A stretch of DNA of 64,000 nucleotides from Acanthopleura granulata (GCA_016165875.1 JABBOT010000080.1:36183763-36247762), one strand, 5' to 3'; numbered from the stretch's first letter, positions 1 to 12,325 are shown. Notes: generated by a model not told the origin, from the sequence alone. A program made the numbers and translations.

Positions 1-18
1 TTTCAGGCAGACCACCAG
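1..18 (+). CDS. DISP3: DISP3 possible upstream exon end
   Basis: The window opens with ...gcagaccaccag followed by gtaagc, a near-consensus donor (CAG|GTAAGC) at 18/19. The next coding exon (807) starts in phase 0, so this fragment would read FQADHQ. There is too little sequence to confirm it. Confidence 0.4.
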
Positions 19-3000
19 GTAAGCTCACTGTAGCACTCCAGCGAACACATGGGAAAGACTCATTGTACAGCTGTCAGCTGAGTCACACTAGGTATACATG
101 ACCCAATACATCACCTAAAACTTGGCTCATGAGATAGTCAGATTTTTGCCAGATTCTCTGCTGAGGAAGAAAAGCGTTTGGAAGGTAGAGTGATAACCAG
201 CTGGAAAAATGTCAGTCCCAGCGCCAAAACTAATATTTCATGACATTTATTTTGCATGTGTAAATACACTCTTGAAACGTAAGTTTAGGGCACTTACCCT
301 AATTATACTTATACTTATACATCTATCCCAGAAGGATTAAAACTGTTAAGGAAAAGTATGTGTGGATAGGTCAATGAACAGATTCTTTAAAACATGACTA
401 ACCCTATCATGTGTGAAAAATTAAAGTTGGCTTGTTTATGAAAAGATCTTTGTAAAAGTTTAGATGGTCACTAAATATAGAGCTAAACTTTTAGCCAAAG
501 ATTTAAGGAGTCGGTATAGCAAAGCTCAGAGTCAGAATAGTTAGGCCTAACAAACTGTATGTATGTGTGAAGATTGCTTCAGCATAGAGATGTTTTTTTG
601 AATAAAATCCTTTCTATAAGGTGAAAAATGTTTCTTTCCTAATTTGCCTTGATTAAGGTGTGTTTTGGTTAAAAAAACCTCTGGTCGATTGTTTTAAAAA
701 CGGAAACATGTTTCTTCCTTATCAATTTTGATTATGGTTTTTCATTCAAAATGTTCTCTGATTGTGGAAGTGATCTCTTGGTCTTTGTTTTGTCTTCCCC
801 CCTCAGACTGAGAGCTCAACCAGCAACCCTAATGTACACATACCTGACAAGTGGAAAAACATGTCTTTTCCTAATAGAGTGTTCCCTCCTAAAACTGGTT
901 ACCCCTATGAAGGGAAGGCTACCAAGAGCCCAGTGAAGAGTTACAGCACAAAGGGAAGTAAACCTGACAAGACTGCGACCACAGCTGTGCCAAGGCCAGC
1001 TACGGCCGGCCCATCACACTTTGAGCCGACACGACCTTATCATGTCCCACAGACTGCAGCTCCAAAGCACACCATGACAATTCATTCACATGACAGAATC
1101 ACCACTACAAAGCCAACTACAACACCAGCTCCAACAGCTGAGAGTGAAGAATCCGTGACTTCTGCCAGAGTTAGCTCCCTTCCCAAAGGGTTTAAGGTGT
1201 GCCATGGTGCCAGTTGTGGCAAGGCTGAGGAACGGCCAGTGATGGAATCAAGAGCTATTGTCTACGTAGTCTTTGGTATAAAAGATCTGGACCGTTCAAA
1301 CCTCACTAGTGATCATGTCATCAATGATAATTATGTAAGTACCCGGAAAGAGTTTCTTCTCTAGCTTTATCACATGGTACTGTCAAGACATAGAGCTACA
1401 CCTCTTCCTATTTATGACACTCTTCATTGCAAAACATGCTTCAGTATAACACAAAGTTACATACGTCTGTACAAAATTTCAAAGTTTCATTGAAGAAAAT
1501 CCTCATAGTTTGCCCTTTTCTTAGCACTCAAAAGTTTTTTTATCAAATAATTATTAAATAAAAACCATAATATTATGCTGATTTGCATTACAATTAATAT
1601 GCAGCATCACACTATGTCTGCTCCTATATTATGTAAGGTATAGGCTATCTTTAGCTAACAAACTTTGTGTAACGCCCTTGACTTATAGCACTGTAGACAA
1701 ATTTGACCCCCAACAACAGAGTTCTAATAAGAGAGAGGTGTAGTTGTATGTGTAACTTGCACATTAGTGCATCCATTCACTGCATCCCTAAGATGATACA
1801 AAGCATGATATAACTGGTTTCATGCATATCATGAAGCTGTTCTAAAGTATGCCGTCCAAGATACGTCAGATGTGCATATGATTTCCACTAACCTCTGTCA
1901 GTTTCCCAGAACCCACATTAGGAACAAGGTTTTTTTCTGTTAGCAGTTGTATGTGGGTTCTGTTATAATGATAAGGATGGACGCAGGGCATCACCAGATA
2001 AGATTTTAATGGTTTCACAAGCTTTTGCCCTTCCTTGCTGAGGTCTTTTCTAAGTGATAGCAAGGAAGGTGCAATATTTGTCAAACCATGAAAAACTTAC
2101 GTGGTGACATGGTTACGGAGTTCCACATTATTATTATGTTTTTGTTGAATAAAGATGCAACCAGCTTAAAACTGCTTCTTGGCCATTACCAGTGTTTGCT
2201 TATTATTTCTGTATTAACTTCTTCTACTTGTATTTTGACATTCTAGGGAACGGTTATTTATGATAAGAAATTTGGCCAGCGTTTCTCAGCTAAAGCATCA
2301 AAACTCAGCGAGGATTTGCGAGAACTTTGCCAAGTGTGCAAAAAGATAGCAGCAAATACCCACCTGGTCGTCAACGGCAGTGCACAGTGTCTGCCCGCTG
2401 GTAAGTCTGCTTACAGACAGGGCTAGCATTTCCCAAAGTAGCTACATAGCTTTCTTCGAGAATTTCCCTTTATGTGGTGCAGTGGCCTTACACACGTCTT
2501 TTTCATGAGACGAACAAGCTGCAGCTGTCCTTCAGTGTTTAAAGAGCCTGCCACGATACAGAAAAGATCATGAAAGCGATAGGATATCTAGATAGCCTTT
2601 ACAACAGTATTTGCACATTAGAGGTTATCAACCTCTCCTGATTTAGGATCTGCATTTATTCAGTGTGATTACAACAACAACAAACCAAGTAAATATATCA
2701 GACTTCATGATCAGGAGGAGGGTTGTCATGATCATGCTTGACTCCCTGGATATAAAGCTTTATTTTCAAAATGGCATATAAACAAACCAGTGCCTCCCTG
2801 TTTGTTAACAGGTTTTTCACTGTTTTCGGGTAAATATCTGCTGTTCCATGAGCATCTCTATGTTTTCGTAAACGTATCCCCAGGGAAAATGGACAAAGTA
2901 GAGTACATGATGCAAAAAGTCCCACAAAGCCAACGCAGATGTTCTTGCTTTATTGTTAAAAGTTAGACCAAGCTTGTTTGTTTGCAAGCCTTTTCAGAAC

Positions 3001-6000
3001 GAGGTTAGTTAGTTGCGCATCAACATGACAGACCTGCTCAAGAGGTGGCTTATGGTGTGTGCATCGGCACAAAACTTGTTTTGAGACAGTTTTCTCTTCT
3101 TCTCAAGTAAAAATCATGAATGCTTGGTAATATCTGTTAAGTAAAGATATTGGGAATATCCATGCGAAGAAGAAACAAAACAAATAGACACAGACATGTG
3201 AGAACACATTATGCATATAGGTTGTTTGTTCTGTAGATGCATTGGGTAGAAATTACAGTAGCAACAGATTTGCTGTTGCTAGGTCTTCGAAAGTTAATCG
3301 TATTTTGGCTGTCTACTATACAACTAAAACAATTTTCAGTGTAGTTATGAAAAAAATTGGTATCTAAAACCATTGAAGTGCTGGAAAAATGCACTTTGTC
3401 CAGGTTTTATGTATCATACAAAACTTCAAGTTCTGATTTTGTCTGGAAATATGAGAGACACAGAATGTTCCGTGACACTCAAGTTTTTATGCCTATGTGT
3501 CAAATAACCCATAGGAAAAACATTTGAGCCTTTCCTCAATATTACAAGAAAGGTAAACTGAATTTTGGTATTTAAACTTGAGAACAGTTCTAGATATCAG
3601 TCTGTCTCACTAGTAAGTAGCCAAGCACACATGTACCAGGTAACAGATATGTTGAGAACTATTGATCTGTTTCAGCCATGGAACGGAAATTTGGCCACTA
3701 CCTGAAGAAGTTTAAGGAATGTGCAAACCTGCCACGTGACTTGCGATTGTACAACCAGAGAGCTCCTGGCCACGCTGAGGCCAGGGCCACTGACGATCTC
3801 ACTGGTATCAAATGGATGGCCTTCGCCTTTGAATCGGTAACTCTTGTTGACGACTCCTCACCGTTTGGCCCATTTCGTAATTTATATCAGCTTTGTTTTG
3901 CTGGACAAACCTTGCCCGTCACTATATGGCTGCAATATTGTCGAAGTGACGTTAATCCATAGCCGTTCTTTAATTCTAGAGAAACCTCGTAGTGCTTGGT
4001 TCAGGATGGTGAAGCTCTTTGACAGTTAAGTCAGACTTAGTCTTAACTTCTAAACAGTTGACTGCACTAAAGTTATGACTCACCGGAAGAATTTTTATTT
4101 TAACACCCAGAATTGTCTTAGGCTTTCATGACGAAAATTTAAATTAGTGTTTAACATTTAAAATATGTTCACGAAGAATGCTTCGAGTTAAGATCAAGCC
4201 TGACTTAAGTCTAAGGCAGCTTCATGATCATGGGGCAAGAGTTGCTTTTTATTTCAGCACAAGCCCCTCTGCCCTCTCAGCCCGTCAACTTCTATGCTCA
4301 GTTGATCAGTCGTTCAGTCATTATCATGTTTTCTCTTGCAGACCACGTCTAAAGGTCAGTCATACTTCACGGCCTATGATGAATACCTAGAGTGGGAGAA
4401 GTTCATGACTACCATAAAGAAAAGCCTTAGAAAAGATTCCCCATTGGACTCCATGTATCAGACGTCCGAGTTCTGGACAAAGGTGAGATATCTCCTGTGT
4501 GAAGTGAAGCCTAGGAAGTCTGCATCCTCTTTACAGTGCGTGAGTTTCTCGCTGCATTCACTTCACATTACTGCCACCAGGGGCAAATTTTGAATAACGC
4601 CGAGGTCACTGAGGTCAATCTTATGAGGCTGGAGGTGATGTCAGAAAACATTCTCTTTGTCATAAGTATGAACATCAGTGGCAAGGCTAAGCATAAACTG
4701 TCAGTAGTGGCAGTGATGTGAACTAGGTAGGGACAGCAGCACAGGCACTGTGAGAAGTATGCGGAGGCCGCTGCCTTATACTAATGCCTTCTGAGGATTA
4801 ACTAATGTGTTTAATAGAGAGGCAGTCTTTGTATAGAGTCAATCCTTTTATAAAGACACTGTCAGTTTTATGCATTAAATTTACAAAGAACAGGGATTAC
4901 TGCTTAAGGTCAAGTACATGTAGGTGAGAAGCCTAGTCTTTGCCATAGGATGCTGGATCAGTGCGAGTATTTGCCATTGACAGGTACTGATGGAGGTAGT
5001 GTGTGTGAGCAGCGCCATCTATGGGGTTGTTCTCTCAGTCATCATCTGTGTGATAGCTGTGGCCGTGTTTACGGGACATATACTCCTGCTCTTAATAGTT
5101 CTCCTTACTATTGGAGGTCAGTATTCTGTTGTAATTTAATTCAAAAAAAATATAATGTCATGTTTTAAAAAACACAGCTAAATGTTCAAAGTTAAAATTT
5201 AATAATGCTGTAGTATAAATTAAGGAGCAGTAACATTGGCCTAAATCTCAGCTTTACCTAAAATATGCTGATGGAGTTGGAGATCTTGCTTTTAATATAC
5301 ATTGAGTTGTCATTCAGATAAAAGCATGTGGCTTTCCTGCTTGTGGTTTGTAAACCGTGATGTTAACGTTGACACACCCAAATGTTATGGTAAAGTTTCA
5401 GTTGTTTGAAATTCTTCTTTAGTTTTCCTTTCCTCTAAATCATTGTCTTCCTATTCATAGCAGGCCTATTTATGTTGAAGTTTGTGCAGTAAATTGCCTG
5501 TCTGTTATCCCTATAAACAGGTATAATCTGCATGGTAGTAGCCCTGTTCTTTGTGGCTGGCTGGGAAATGGGTGCCGTGGAAGCTGTGTCACTCTCCATA
5601 CTTGTGGGATCGTCCGTGGACTACTGTGTCCATGTGGTGGAGGGATACCTCCTGGCTGGGGAATCCCCACAACTGGCAGCCATTGAGGTGATTCAAAGCA
5701 TGCCTTCATACTTTTGTCCAGAGATGTTCTCGTAAGCAGTATATCTACCCTCATAGTTTCTTTGCCACCTGTTTGATGGTACATAGCTTTGAGGTGAATT
5801 TTATCAGCTATCATACCATACTTTATTTGGAAGGGCAAACTCTTTATCTATAATACAGGGACTCAGAATATGTCACAAACTGACGTCATTGGGTCAGTAT
5901 GAGTGATCAGACGTTTTGAAACCAAAGTCGGAAATTCTTTCATTACGTATACAGACATGTACTTAATTCTCTGCCATCTGGGATTCAAGTTTACCAATCA

Positions 6001-6623
6001 GCACCAAGTTTAATGTTGCAATCATGAATTAGTAGGCAGAGTATGAGACCATGAGAGCAGCTTGTGGGTAGCCACGCCAGTGAGCATAGGACTCGAACCA
6101 TGCTGAGTCGTAGCGAAAGAATTAAATACTTGCAGTGAAATGGTATTTTGAAAAATTTATTTATTTATTTTACTTTTTGTTCTACTTTTGTCTCCAGCTC
6201 CTTCATTGTTCACCTTGTTAATGTATTGCTCCATTTGCTGTCTCTCCTCAGAGCTCTTCCAAACAGCGACAGTGGCGGGTAATGCAGGCCATTCAGCATA
6301 TAGGGGTGTCCATAGTCAGCAGTGCAGTCACCACAGTAGCAGCTGCTATTCCTCTTACCCAGACCACCATACGGCCGTTTTCACGTTTTGGAGACATCGT
6401 TGCCATGAACACGACCTTTGCCATTGTCTACACACTGACAGCCTGCACGGCCTTTCTGGCCCTGTTTGGCCCAGCTAGATTCCGTTGTTCGTGGAAGTCA
6501 AGGGGTATATCTGTCCTGGTCACCTTAACTTGCGTAGGTGTAACCTTGTTAACACTGTTTATTCTGTCCCGGGCAGGGGTCAATATCCCAAGCCCTAATG
6601 GAAATGCCCTCTTCCCAAAGTAA
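1..6623 (+). CDS. DISP3: Dispatched homolog 3 (DISP3/PTCHD2-like), 3' part of gene
   Basis: Multi-pass membrane protein of the Dispatched/Patched (RND, sterol-sensing) family. Exons read by eye: 807-1334, 2247-2400, 3676-3836, 4342-4482, 4984-5116, 5521-5687, 6252-6623, all with GT-AG borders and matching phases, giving 551 residues up to TAA. Residues about 1-325 form an extracellular loop with a Thr/Pro-rich stretch and a Cys-containing conserved block. From residue 329 the protein is hydrophobic, with the RND GxxxD motif (GSSVD, D at about 406) in the TM10-equivalent helix followed by YCVHVVEGYLLAG, then KQRQWR and further membrane helices. The GSSVDYCVH and QRQWR motifs point to DISP3 rather than DISP1, whose equivalent motif differs as I recall it. 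Vertebrate DISP3 is linked to cholesterol and thyroid-hormone responses in neural cells; a Hedgehog-release role is established for DISP1, not assumed here. The 5' half lies before the window. Confidence 0.85.
807..1334 (+). CDS. DISP3: DISP3 coding exon: Thr/Pro-rich loop segment
   Basis: The acceptor is cttcccccctcag ending at 806 and the donor is ttat|gtaagt at 1334/1335; 176 codons, phase 0 to phase 0. The first ~115 residues are low-complexity and rich in Thr, Pro, Ser and Lys (for example TTTKPTTTPAPT), typical of an O-glycosylated extracellular linker. After this comes a conserved-looking block starting KVCHGASCGKAEERPVMES and continuing with a beta-rich IVYVVFGIKD, the start of the folded second extracellular domain. 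No in-frame stop occurs. Confidence 0.85.
2247..2400 (+). CDS. DISP3: DISP3 coding exon: second extracellular domain
   Basis: Acceptor ttgacattctag, donor ctg|gtaagt at 2400/2401; 154 nt, phase 0 in and phase 1 out. It encodes GTVIYDKKFGQRF and then a helical Cys-rich stretch (LRELCQVCKKIA) ending SAQCLPA. Cys pairs are expected in the extracellular domain of this family. Confidence 0.85.
3676..3836 (+). CDS. DISP3: DISP3 coding exon: second extracellular domain
   Basis: Acceptor gatctgtttcag, donor tcg|gtaact at 3836/3837. The first two bases complete the Ala codon left open by the previous exon. It encodes MERKFGHYLKKFKECANLPR and ends GIKWMAFAFES, in line with the beta strand leading into the last part of the loop. 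Confidence 0.85.
4342..4482 (+). CDS. DISP3: DISP3 coding exon: loop end before the second membrane bundle
   Basis: Acceptor ttttctcttgcag, donor aag|gtgaga at 4482/4483; 47 codons in phase 0. It encodes a mostly helical segment (YDEYLEWEKFMTTIKKSL) and ends YQTSEFWTK, immediately before the hydrophobic exon at 4984. Confidence 0.85.
4984..5116 (+). CDS. DISP3: DISP3 coding exon: TM helices 8-9 region
   Basis: Acceptor tgccattgacag, donor gag|gtcagt at 5116/5117; phase 0 in and phase 1 out. It encodes VLMEVVCVSSAIYGVVLSVI and continues as an almost uninterrupted hydrophobic run, matching the start of the second six-helix bundle of RND-type proteins. Confidence 0.85.
5521..5687 (+). CDS. DISP3: DISP3 coding exon with GxxxD motif (TM10 region)
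   Basis: Acceptor ccctataaacag, donor gag|gtgatt at 5687/5688. The first two bases complete Gly, followed by IICMVVALFFVAGWEMGAVE and LSILVGSSVDYCVHVVEGYL. The Gly-x-x-x-Asp motif is intact; in RND and Dispatched proteins this Asp lies in the membrane and is needed for ion-coupled transport. Confidence 0.88.
6252..6623 (+). CDS. DISP3: DISP3 last coding exon, TM11-12 and C-terminus
   Basis: Acceptor gctgtctctcctcag ending at 6251. It starts SSSKQRQWRVMQAIQHIGVS, continues through SAVTTVAAAIPL and two or more hydrophobic helices, and ends SPNGNALFPK with TAA at 6621-6623. The stop overlaps a possible donor (aaa|gtaatc at 6620), which matters for the exon-like blocks at 7539 and 8139. A possible ATTAAA poly(A) signal lies at 6656. 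Confidence 0.88.
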   Translation, partial: SSSKQRQWRVMQAIQHIGVSIVSSAVTTVAAAIPLTQTTIRPFSRFGDIVAMNTTFAIVYTLTACTAFLALFGPARFRCSWKSRGISVLVTLTCVGVTLLTLFILSRAGVNIPSPNGNALFPK

Positions 6624-7538
6624 TCCCCAAAAATCTGAGGTTTTCAGATATTTACATTAAAGTGGGTCTGTTTATCGTTTAGCAGACCAAACCTGAAAGT
6701 CTGATGTCTCCTGGAAAAACAGTCCTTTCCGTGACAGTTCTTGTAGTTAGTCTTTCAAGTGTAATTGCATTGGTTGGCTAATTGGGTTAGGCCTTTTGCA
6801 CGTGAATGAATATCCATACCTCTAAGGTCACCTGGTCAACACCAGCCGGGTGTCTGGTGGCCTCGTGTCATTGCAGCTGTGTGACTATTGTGGACTGATG
6901 GTGGCTTTCTGCCATTGGTTCCAGAGAAGCCTCATTTTCAAATAATCCATTTGTAAAATTATCAATCATTCATTATTTAAAATGTATAAATGAATCAGGT
7001 AGGCAGTCGAGCTCTGGGCTCTGTTTTTACAAAGTGCATGCAGCATTTCAAGCACTCACGTATAATTGCGACCATGAACCCTTGTCAGGCTTCCCCTGTG
7101 TGGCAGAACATCACCTATTTGATCACTTACAACATTTGTGTTCCATGATATTGAAAGATGAATCCTCCTGTGTTAATCTGCCCATATTGTTTTTGTTCGA
7201 TAAGCATAGTTAAAGTTCAGCAGAAATGTTGCTAGAGCCAGGCTATTTGGCAAATTGGGTGACAAGTTGTAGAGTGTCCTGTTCTTTTACCAGTGTTTAA
7301 GTTACAGTGGATGTGCATTATTCTTTATTTTAACATGTATCTGCCAGTGTAATACTTTTCAAAAATTACATCAATTTCGATAACTAGGACACTGGAATAT
7401 GGGTTCAAACCTGGCCCTAGAAAATTTGTACATTTGCTTGTGCTGCCATTCTTGCAATCTAAGGTTTAATGAATACCACTTGTTTTCCTCCAATGTGGTG
7501 TGCATATATGTACTTTCACATGAAGTAGAGTTGGTCAG
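6624..7538. other. DISP3 3' UTR / downstream sequence
   Basis: No other coding exon is visible. ATTAAA at 6656-6661 is a candidate poly(A) signal only 33 nt after the stop codon. The rest is AT-rich and unremarkable, and could be UTR or an alternative last intron of DISP3. Confidence 0.4.
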
Positions 7539-7646
7539 AAGCTTAGCAAAGGTTGGTGGTTTTACTGGCGACCTGAGTACGACATTAAGCAGCAGTCAGA
7601 TAAAGAAAAATACATTGATTACTCTGTAGACACCTCGGGAATGAAA
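7539..7646 (+). CDS. Unassigned exon-like block, possible alternative DISP3 tail
   Basis: 36 codons, open and in phase 0, between a weak acceptor (gttggtcag) and a strong donor (atgaaa|gtaagtc). The translation KLSKGWWFYWRPEYDIKQQS and what follows (ending DTSGMK) is compositionally protein-like: aromatic cluster first, then polar and acidic. It would follow in frame if the DISP3 last exon were spliced at 6619/6620 (aaa|gtaatc). I do not recognise the sequence; it could also belong to another + strand gene. Confidence 0.45.
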
Positions 7647-8138
7647 GTAAGTCATGTATATTGACCCTTGTCACCAAACAACAACATTCTTGCGAGTTTT
7701 CTCCATAACTTAAATATCACTTATGCAAAATATTACCCTAGAGTTGTTGTGATGTTGCATGTGCAATAGGTCTTGTCAAACCTGTCTCTTCGGCTCTTCC
7801 TCTGTAGAGCATACCCTGACTTCCTATTTCTTGCATGTATCTTACCATGATCACATTTCTAAAACCAGTAGCATCATACAAAATCTTCACGTGTAGTAGA
7901 TCCACTGAGTAATTATAATAACATGTTCAGTTTTGAAAAAAATTTGTACATGTCAAAAAAAAAAAAAAATGGTAACATAACATGTTGCCTTTACATATTT
8001 TATCCTGAGCTTTGCTCATTTGGCTGTTAACTGCCAAGATGTTTGACATCTGTGTTGTCTGTATAACCTACCAGAATATAAAACAACTTAGTTTTGTAGT
8101 TCTCTTTTTACCACCGTGTCCACTCCACCCCATTCCAG

Positions 8139-8258
8139 GAAACAGCTGAAAAGTCGTCATTGACCTGTTTAAGTGAATCTGTTAGTGTAATTTTAAGTAC
8201 AAAACAAAACAAAAAAAAAAAGAAAAAGTTGAAACTCCTGATATACGGTTATCAGTAG
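8139..8258 (+). CDS. Unassigned terminal exon-like block after 7539-7646
   Basis: It follows an excellent polypyrimidine acceptor (cactccaccccattccag ending at 8138). Phase 0 continues from the block ending at 7646, reading ETAEKSSLTCLSESVSVILS, then a Lys-rich stretch and TAG at 8256-8258. Ser/Lys-rich like a cytoplasmic tail. The Lys run comes from an A-rich tract, so the real end may be earlier or different. No homology is recognised. Confidence 0.35.
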   Translation, partial: ETAEKSSLTCLSESVSVILSTKQNKKKKKKLKLLIYGYQ

Positions 8259-8547
8259 GTTAAAAAGTCTTTTAAACAGCACAACTGGAACCATGAGTTC
8301 TCTACAGGTATGTCACTGATACATGTTACGCATGCCATGTTTTCTTTTTACTCTTTTTTAGTCAGCGATCAAAATCAGGGGCTAGTCATCAAACAGTCTG
8401 TTTGCTTCATCTGAATAGTAGATTTAGTTTTAGGGCCGAGGAATTGTTTTTTTTTTAATTCTCTTTTACTCAAAACTTCTTATGGTGTGAGTGTAAGATG
8501 TACAATTTTGGAAAATGTTTCAAAACGACTTAGTTTGAAGTTTCCTG

Positions 8548-8767
8548 GAAATGATCCTTGGTCATGAAGTACTGACGGTGTTGCAGTCCCAAGTTCATAC
8601 ACATCCAGCTCATGCTGGCTTCCTCTCTGGCTGTACGTCGGAGGGTCTGCCAGCAACCTACAGATGTTTCCCCGGGCTCTGTCTGCTATTCTCCGACCAT
8701 AGGACTGGCCACTGTAGGAAAAGTGAATCTGAGCATGGCGTAAAACCCTGATCAAATAAATAAATAA
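8548..8767 (+). mobile_element. tRNA-derived SINE, decayed copy
   Basis: Shares the family landmarks seen in the other copies: tccagctcatgctggcttcc, then gtacgtc, gtctgccagcaacct, cccgggctctg, a degraded ccgaccataggactggcc, and cgtaaaaccctgatcaaata followed by (aaat)n. It lacks a clear 5' tRNA head and has no obvious target duplication, so it looks old. Confidence 0.75.
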
Positions 8768-11689
8768 CTACATAGACTTGCATGTGTACACAGACATATC
8801 GAGAAAAGAGAACATTCCTATAGATAAGTTTCTTTTATTCTGTTTACAGAGTAATTTTGTTTAGCAAAGGCTTAAGGCCATTATTGACTTACATGTATTG
8901 AAGTGCTCAGAAATTGGGAAACCAATGTGTTAGCTGAAAGATGTGATACCTCTAAATGCTTCTGCTTTTGTGAAGTTTATATTCATGTTTTGTACAGTAG
9001 TTTCAAATTACATGGCAAGGATTGTCATGGAAAAGACATATTTTTTGTATGCATTTCATTTGGAGGCTTTTGGTATTTGCTTTTATTTAAAGATGTGAAA
9101 CAGTCCGAGAAAATTACATTGTCTGCTTTAGACCGCACGATGTAAGGGAGTTCAAATAATTTTATCATCAGTTATTATTGAAAGTGAAATGTGTAGATGT
9201 AAATATATGATTTGCCTTCTAGGCCTGTGCTGTTAGGGCCTGCTCCACCTGTATATACTCAAGCTAATATCAAATATGATAATACCGCATAAATAGCCGT
9301 AAAGTCTGTGATTTCGATCTGAATTATGTGTGACTGATGTACACATGTAAATGGGACATTCTACTGTCATTGAGATATGCATTAGAGGCTACATATGATG
9401 TGCATCGGCATGTTTACATGTGATAAAACAGTGTTGTATGTACATGGGTAACACTCCTGCATTTCCTCACGTGATCCTTGTGAAAATTGAAACTGCTTGA
9501 TGAATTTTCCTGTTGACAAATTGTTCTGGAGAACGCAGCACCCGAAACACGAAGAAATAAATTGAAAATCTACTGATGTTACCAAATAGGATTACATGTG
9601 TTTTTTTCTATACAAACACGTGGTGCATTTTATAATAGACTGTTGCTATCCTTTTAGGATAGACTAGCATTTTTTTCTAGCAGAACAATGTGTATGTATT
9701 TTTTGAAAAAGTGCATGTTTAATTAACTTGGCTTATTTTTCTATCTTTCTTACATGTCCGTGTGTATTGCATGTATTTGGATCTGATGTAGCTTACATGT
9801 GGGTCTGTGTCCTGTGTATTTACACTATAATTTTTTGTGTACAGTAACATTTTGAATATAGACGTTGTTGTGACATCATTTTTTTCTGGCTTCAAAACGG
9901 TGCTCAGGGCAGGTAAATGTGGAAAATTCTTTTCTCATCTTTCCTTGGATTTTAGCTTTTGGTTTAAAACTTTTGTGTCAGTACTTTGCCTGTTAAAGTT
10001 TAGGAAAGTCTTTGTGAAGTTAAGTGGACAAAATTTTGTGTGGATTGCTTTGCAACATTCAAGTGAGTTTAAGGAATTTTGTGAGTTGATGACCATTTTG
10101 AGGCTGTGTTTTCTGCTTTGCATGGCTTCGTAGTCTTTTTTCGTCTTGTTTTTCTTTATTTTGTGCCTGTTTTGCTTGCCACAAATGTTAAGCTTACAGA
10201 TTGTTTTCGCGAGGCTCCTTTCTAGTAGATGTATCAGGGTACATTTTGTGGATAAGTCATCTCTCCTCCTGTTTCTTTTAGTTTTCATTGTGAAGTGAGA
10301 TATTAAGGTACTTTGAAAAAGAGGAGAAAATGTTGTGCTGTCAATTGCATTGTCCATTTGTTTTAATTCTTGTATTTGTTGTTTTTCTTTCTTTTTATTT
10401 TTATTTATTTTCTTTTTTTTTTTTGTTATTTTTTTCGCTCAGGTTTGAGTTTAGTCTAAACGTTACTTCAGGATATTTCTTGAGACAATGACATTCATAG
10501 GTTTGTGGGGTTCAAAGGCTGTGATCGGTTTAGTGTTTGATCAGCTTTATTTAGCTGATAAATTTAAGGACTTACGTACGTCATCCTGGGTGCTCAAATT
10601 TTCACCTAGCTTTTCACTTCACCTCTTTTGTGCCTGTTAAACCTTTTCTCCATATACTTTAATACTGCATTCTATCGGTCCAAGCATTTTTTTTTTTTTT
10701 TTTTTTTGTATTGTTAGACTTTAATTCTGTATTTTACAGTGATGTAATGTTTGTTTTACACGTTGAAGTGCTAGTGTCGTCTAGGGTTTTCCGTCGGAAG
10801 TTGGCCCGAGAGATTGTATGAATATTGGTCGATTTTCATGTTTTGCAAGGAATCATCAATCCATGGAAATAAGAAATCGTCAGCGCTTTACACCATTAGA
10901 CACTCATGTGCTTCAGTGGTTTAATTTTGTTAAAACGTACTCCACAGTTCTTATATATTGTGATCATGTAAGTTTCAAAACTTCAGGATGACAGAAGGCA
11001 CACTCAGGTTCAAAAAGAGAAAAGATTTTGATGTGATGATTATCACATATGTTTAATTAAGACAGGAGTAGGCTATGTACGTGAACTGTGGATGTCCTGG
11101 AATTACAATGCATCATCTTTGGTTATACAGTGGTTAATCATATCACATCATCTGTCCTAATGGTAGATTACACACTGAATCTCATGGTTGTTGTGCTTGG
11201 ATGGTTTTGTATACGGTGTCAGCATTGCTTTGTTACTAATACCGTATTTGTAAATTGGTCACACACCGGTGCTTGGGTCTTAGTCTGAACAGAGATGTAA
11301 ATTTTCTCATTTGACTATTTCCTTGTTGCTGCTTTCGTGGAAGAAAATTAATACGAACAAAGTACTTTTCAGCAGCTAAATGTATGCTTTCTTTATCATG
11401 AATAAAATGGGGAATTCAGATTTCAAGCTGTGCTTCTTCTGTACAACTTTTTACCAGGTATTACGTATTCAGAATATATTTTGCCTTTAATTTATAACAA
11501 CAAGCTTTCCGTGTCGGGAGCTCCAAATCTGACGAAATTCGCCAACCTGTGGGCTTTTACGGCAATGAGTGAATCTGGCTGTTAGGGTGTCATTGTAATA
11601 TTTCAGACTTGCTTATTTAGTTAAGTGGTATTTTAGGACACATTGCCTCGTTGCTCAACTGTGTTTGTATACAAACCGGGCATGTGGAC

Positions 11690-11860
11690 AGGTCTGCATC
11701 GGAGGGTTAATCCCGAATCGAGGCATATGTAAAACTTTAACCTCGGTAATCTGGGCAGTACCTTTCTTTGCGTTCAGCATCAGATGGGTTGTCCAAGTGC
11801 TTGTTGGCCCGGCCTCATTCTGTGAGGCACGAGAAATACGTCAGCATTGGATCCGGCCTC
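11690..11860 (+). mobile_element. Possible second SINE family, fragment
   Basis: Contains gggttaatcccgaatcgagg, close to the box-B region of the tRNA-like sequence at 12665, and a downstream segment that loosely matches 12830-12900. This is a weak, by-eye similarity. Confidence 0.25.
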
Positions 11861-12325
11861 TTTTATACAAGAAGACACTGTCGTGATGTTACTCAGAAGA
11901 AATGCTGCTAGTGACGATAAACCCTAACCAAGCAAACATTGATATACTTGTTCCTGGCAGTTTTTTCTAATGTAAGGCTCACATCGAACACACACTGAAA
12001 GGGATCGGGTTGATAAATTAAAACTAGTGATGCAATACGAAAAGAAGAAACCTGTGAAAGGTGGGGGTTTTTTTTATAAATGACCCACAGCAGAACTGAG
12101 TCATCTCTAAATTTGATCACGAAAGTCAATGTGAACTGGGCCCAACCATAACTTTAGATTTATTTTACAACTTAAGGTCATACACCTCCTTAACACATTA
12201 AAAACAGCTACCGCTCTTGCGAGTCTTGCATATTTACCAGCCATACCCACTATGTTGTTTAAGATAGATTCGTCGACCCATATGTTTAACGTTGTACTAA
12301 AAATATCTGTCGTACGATGGCACGC

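Noticed and set aside
9935..10357. 140-codon open frame on the minus strand
   Set aside because: Composition (Lys/Asn-rich) follows the AT-rich DNA, there is no domain and no supporting splice or start context.
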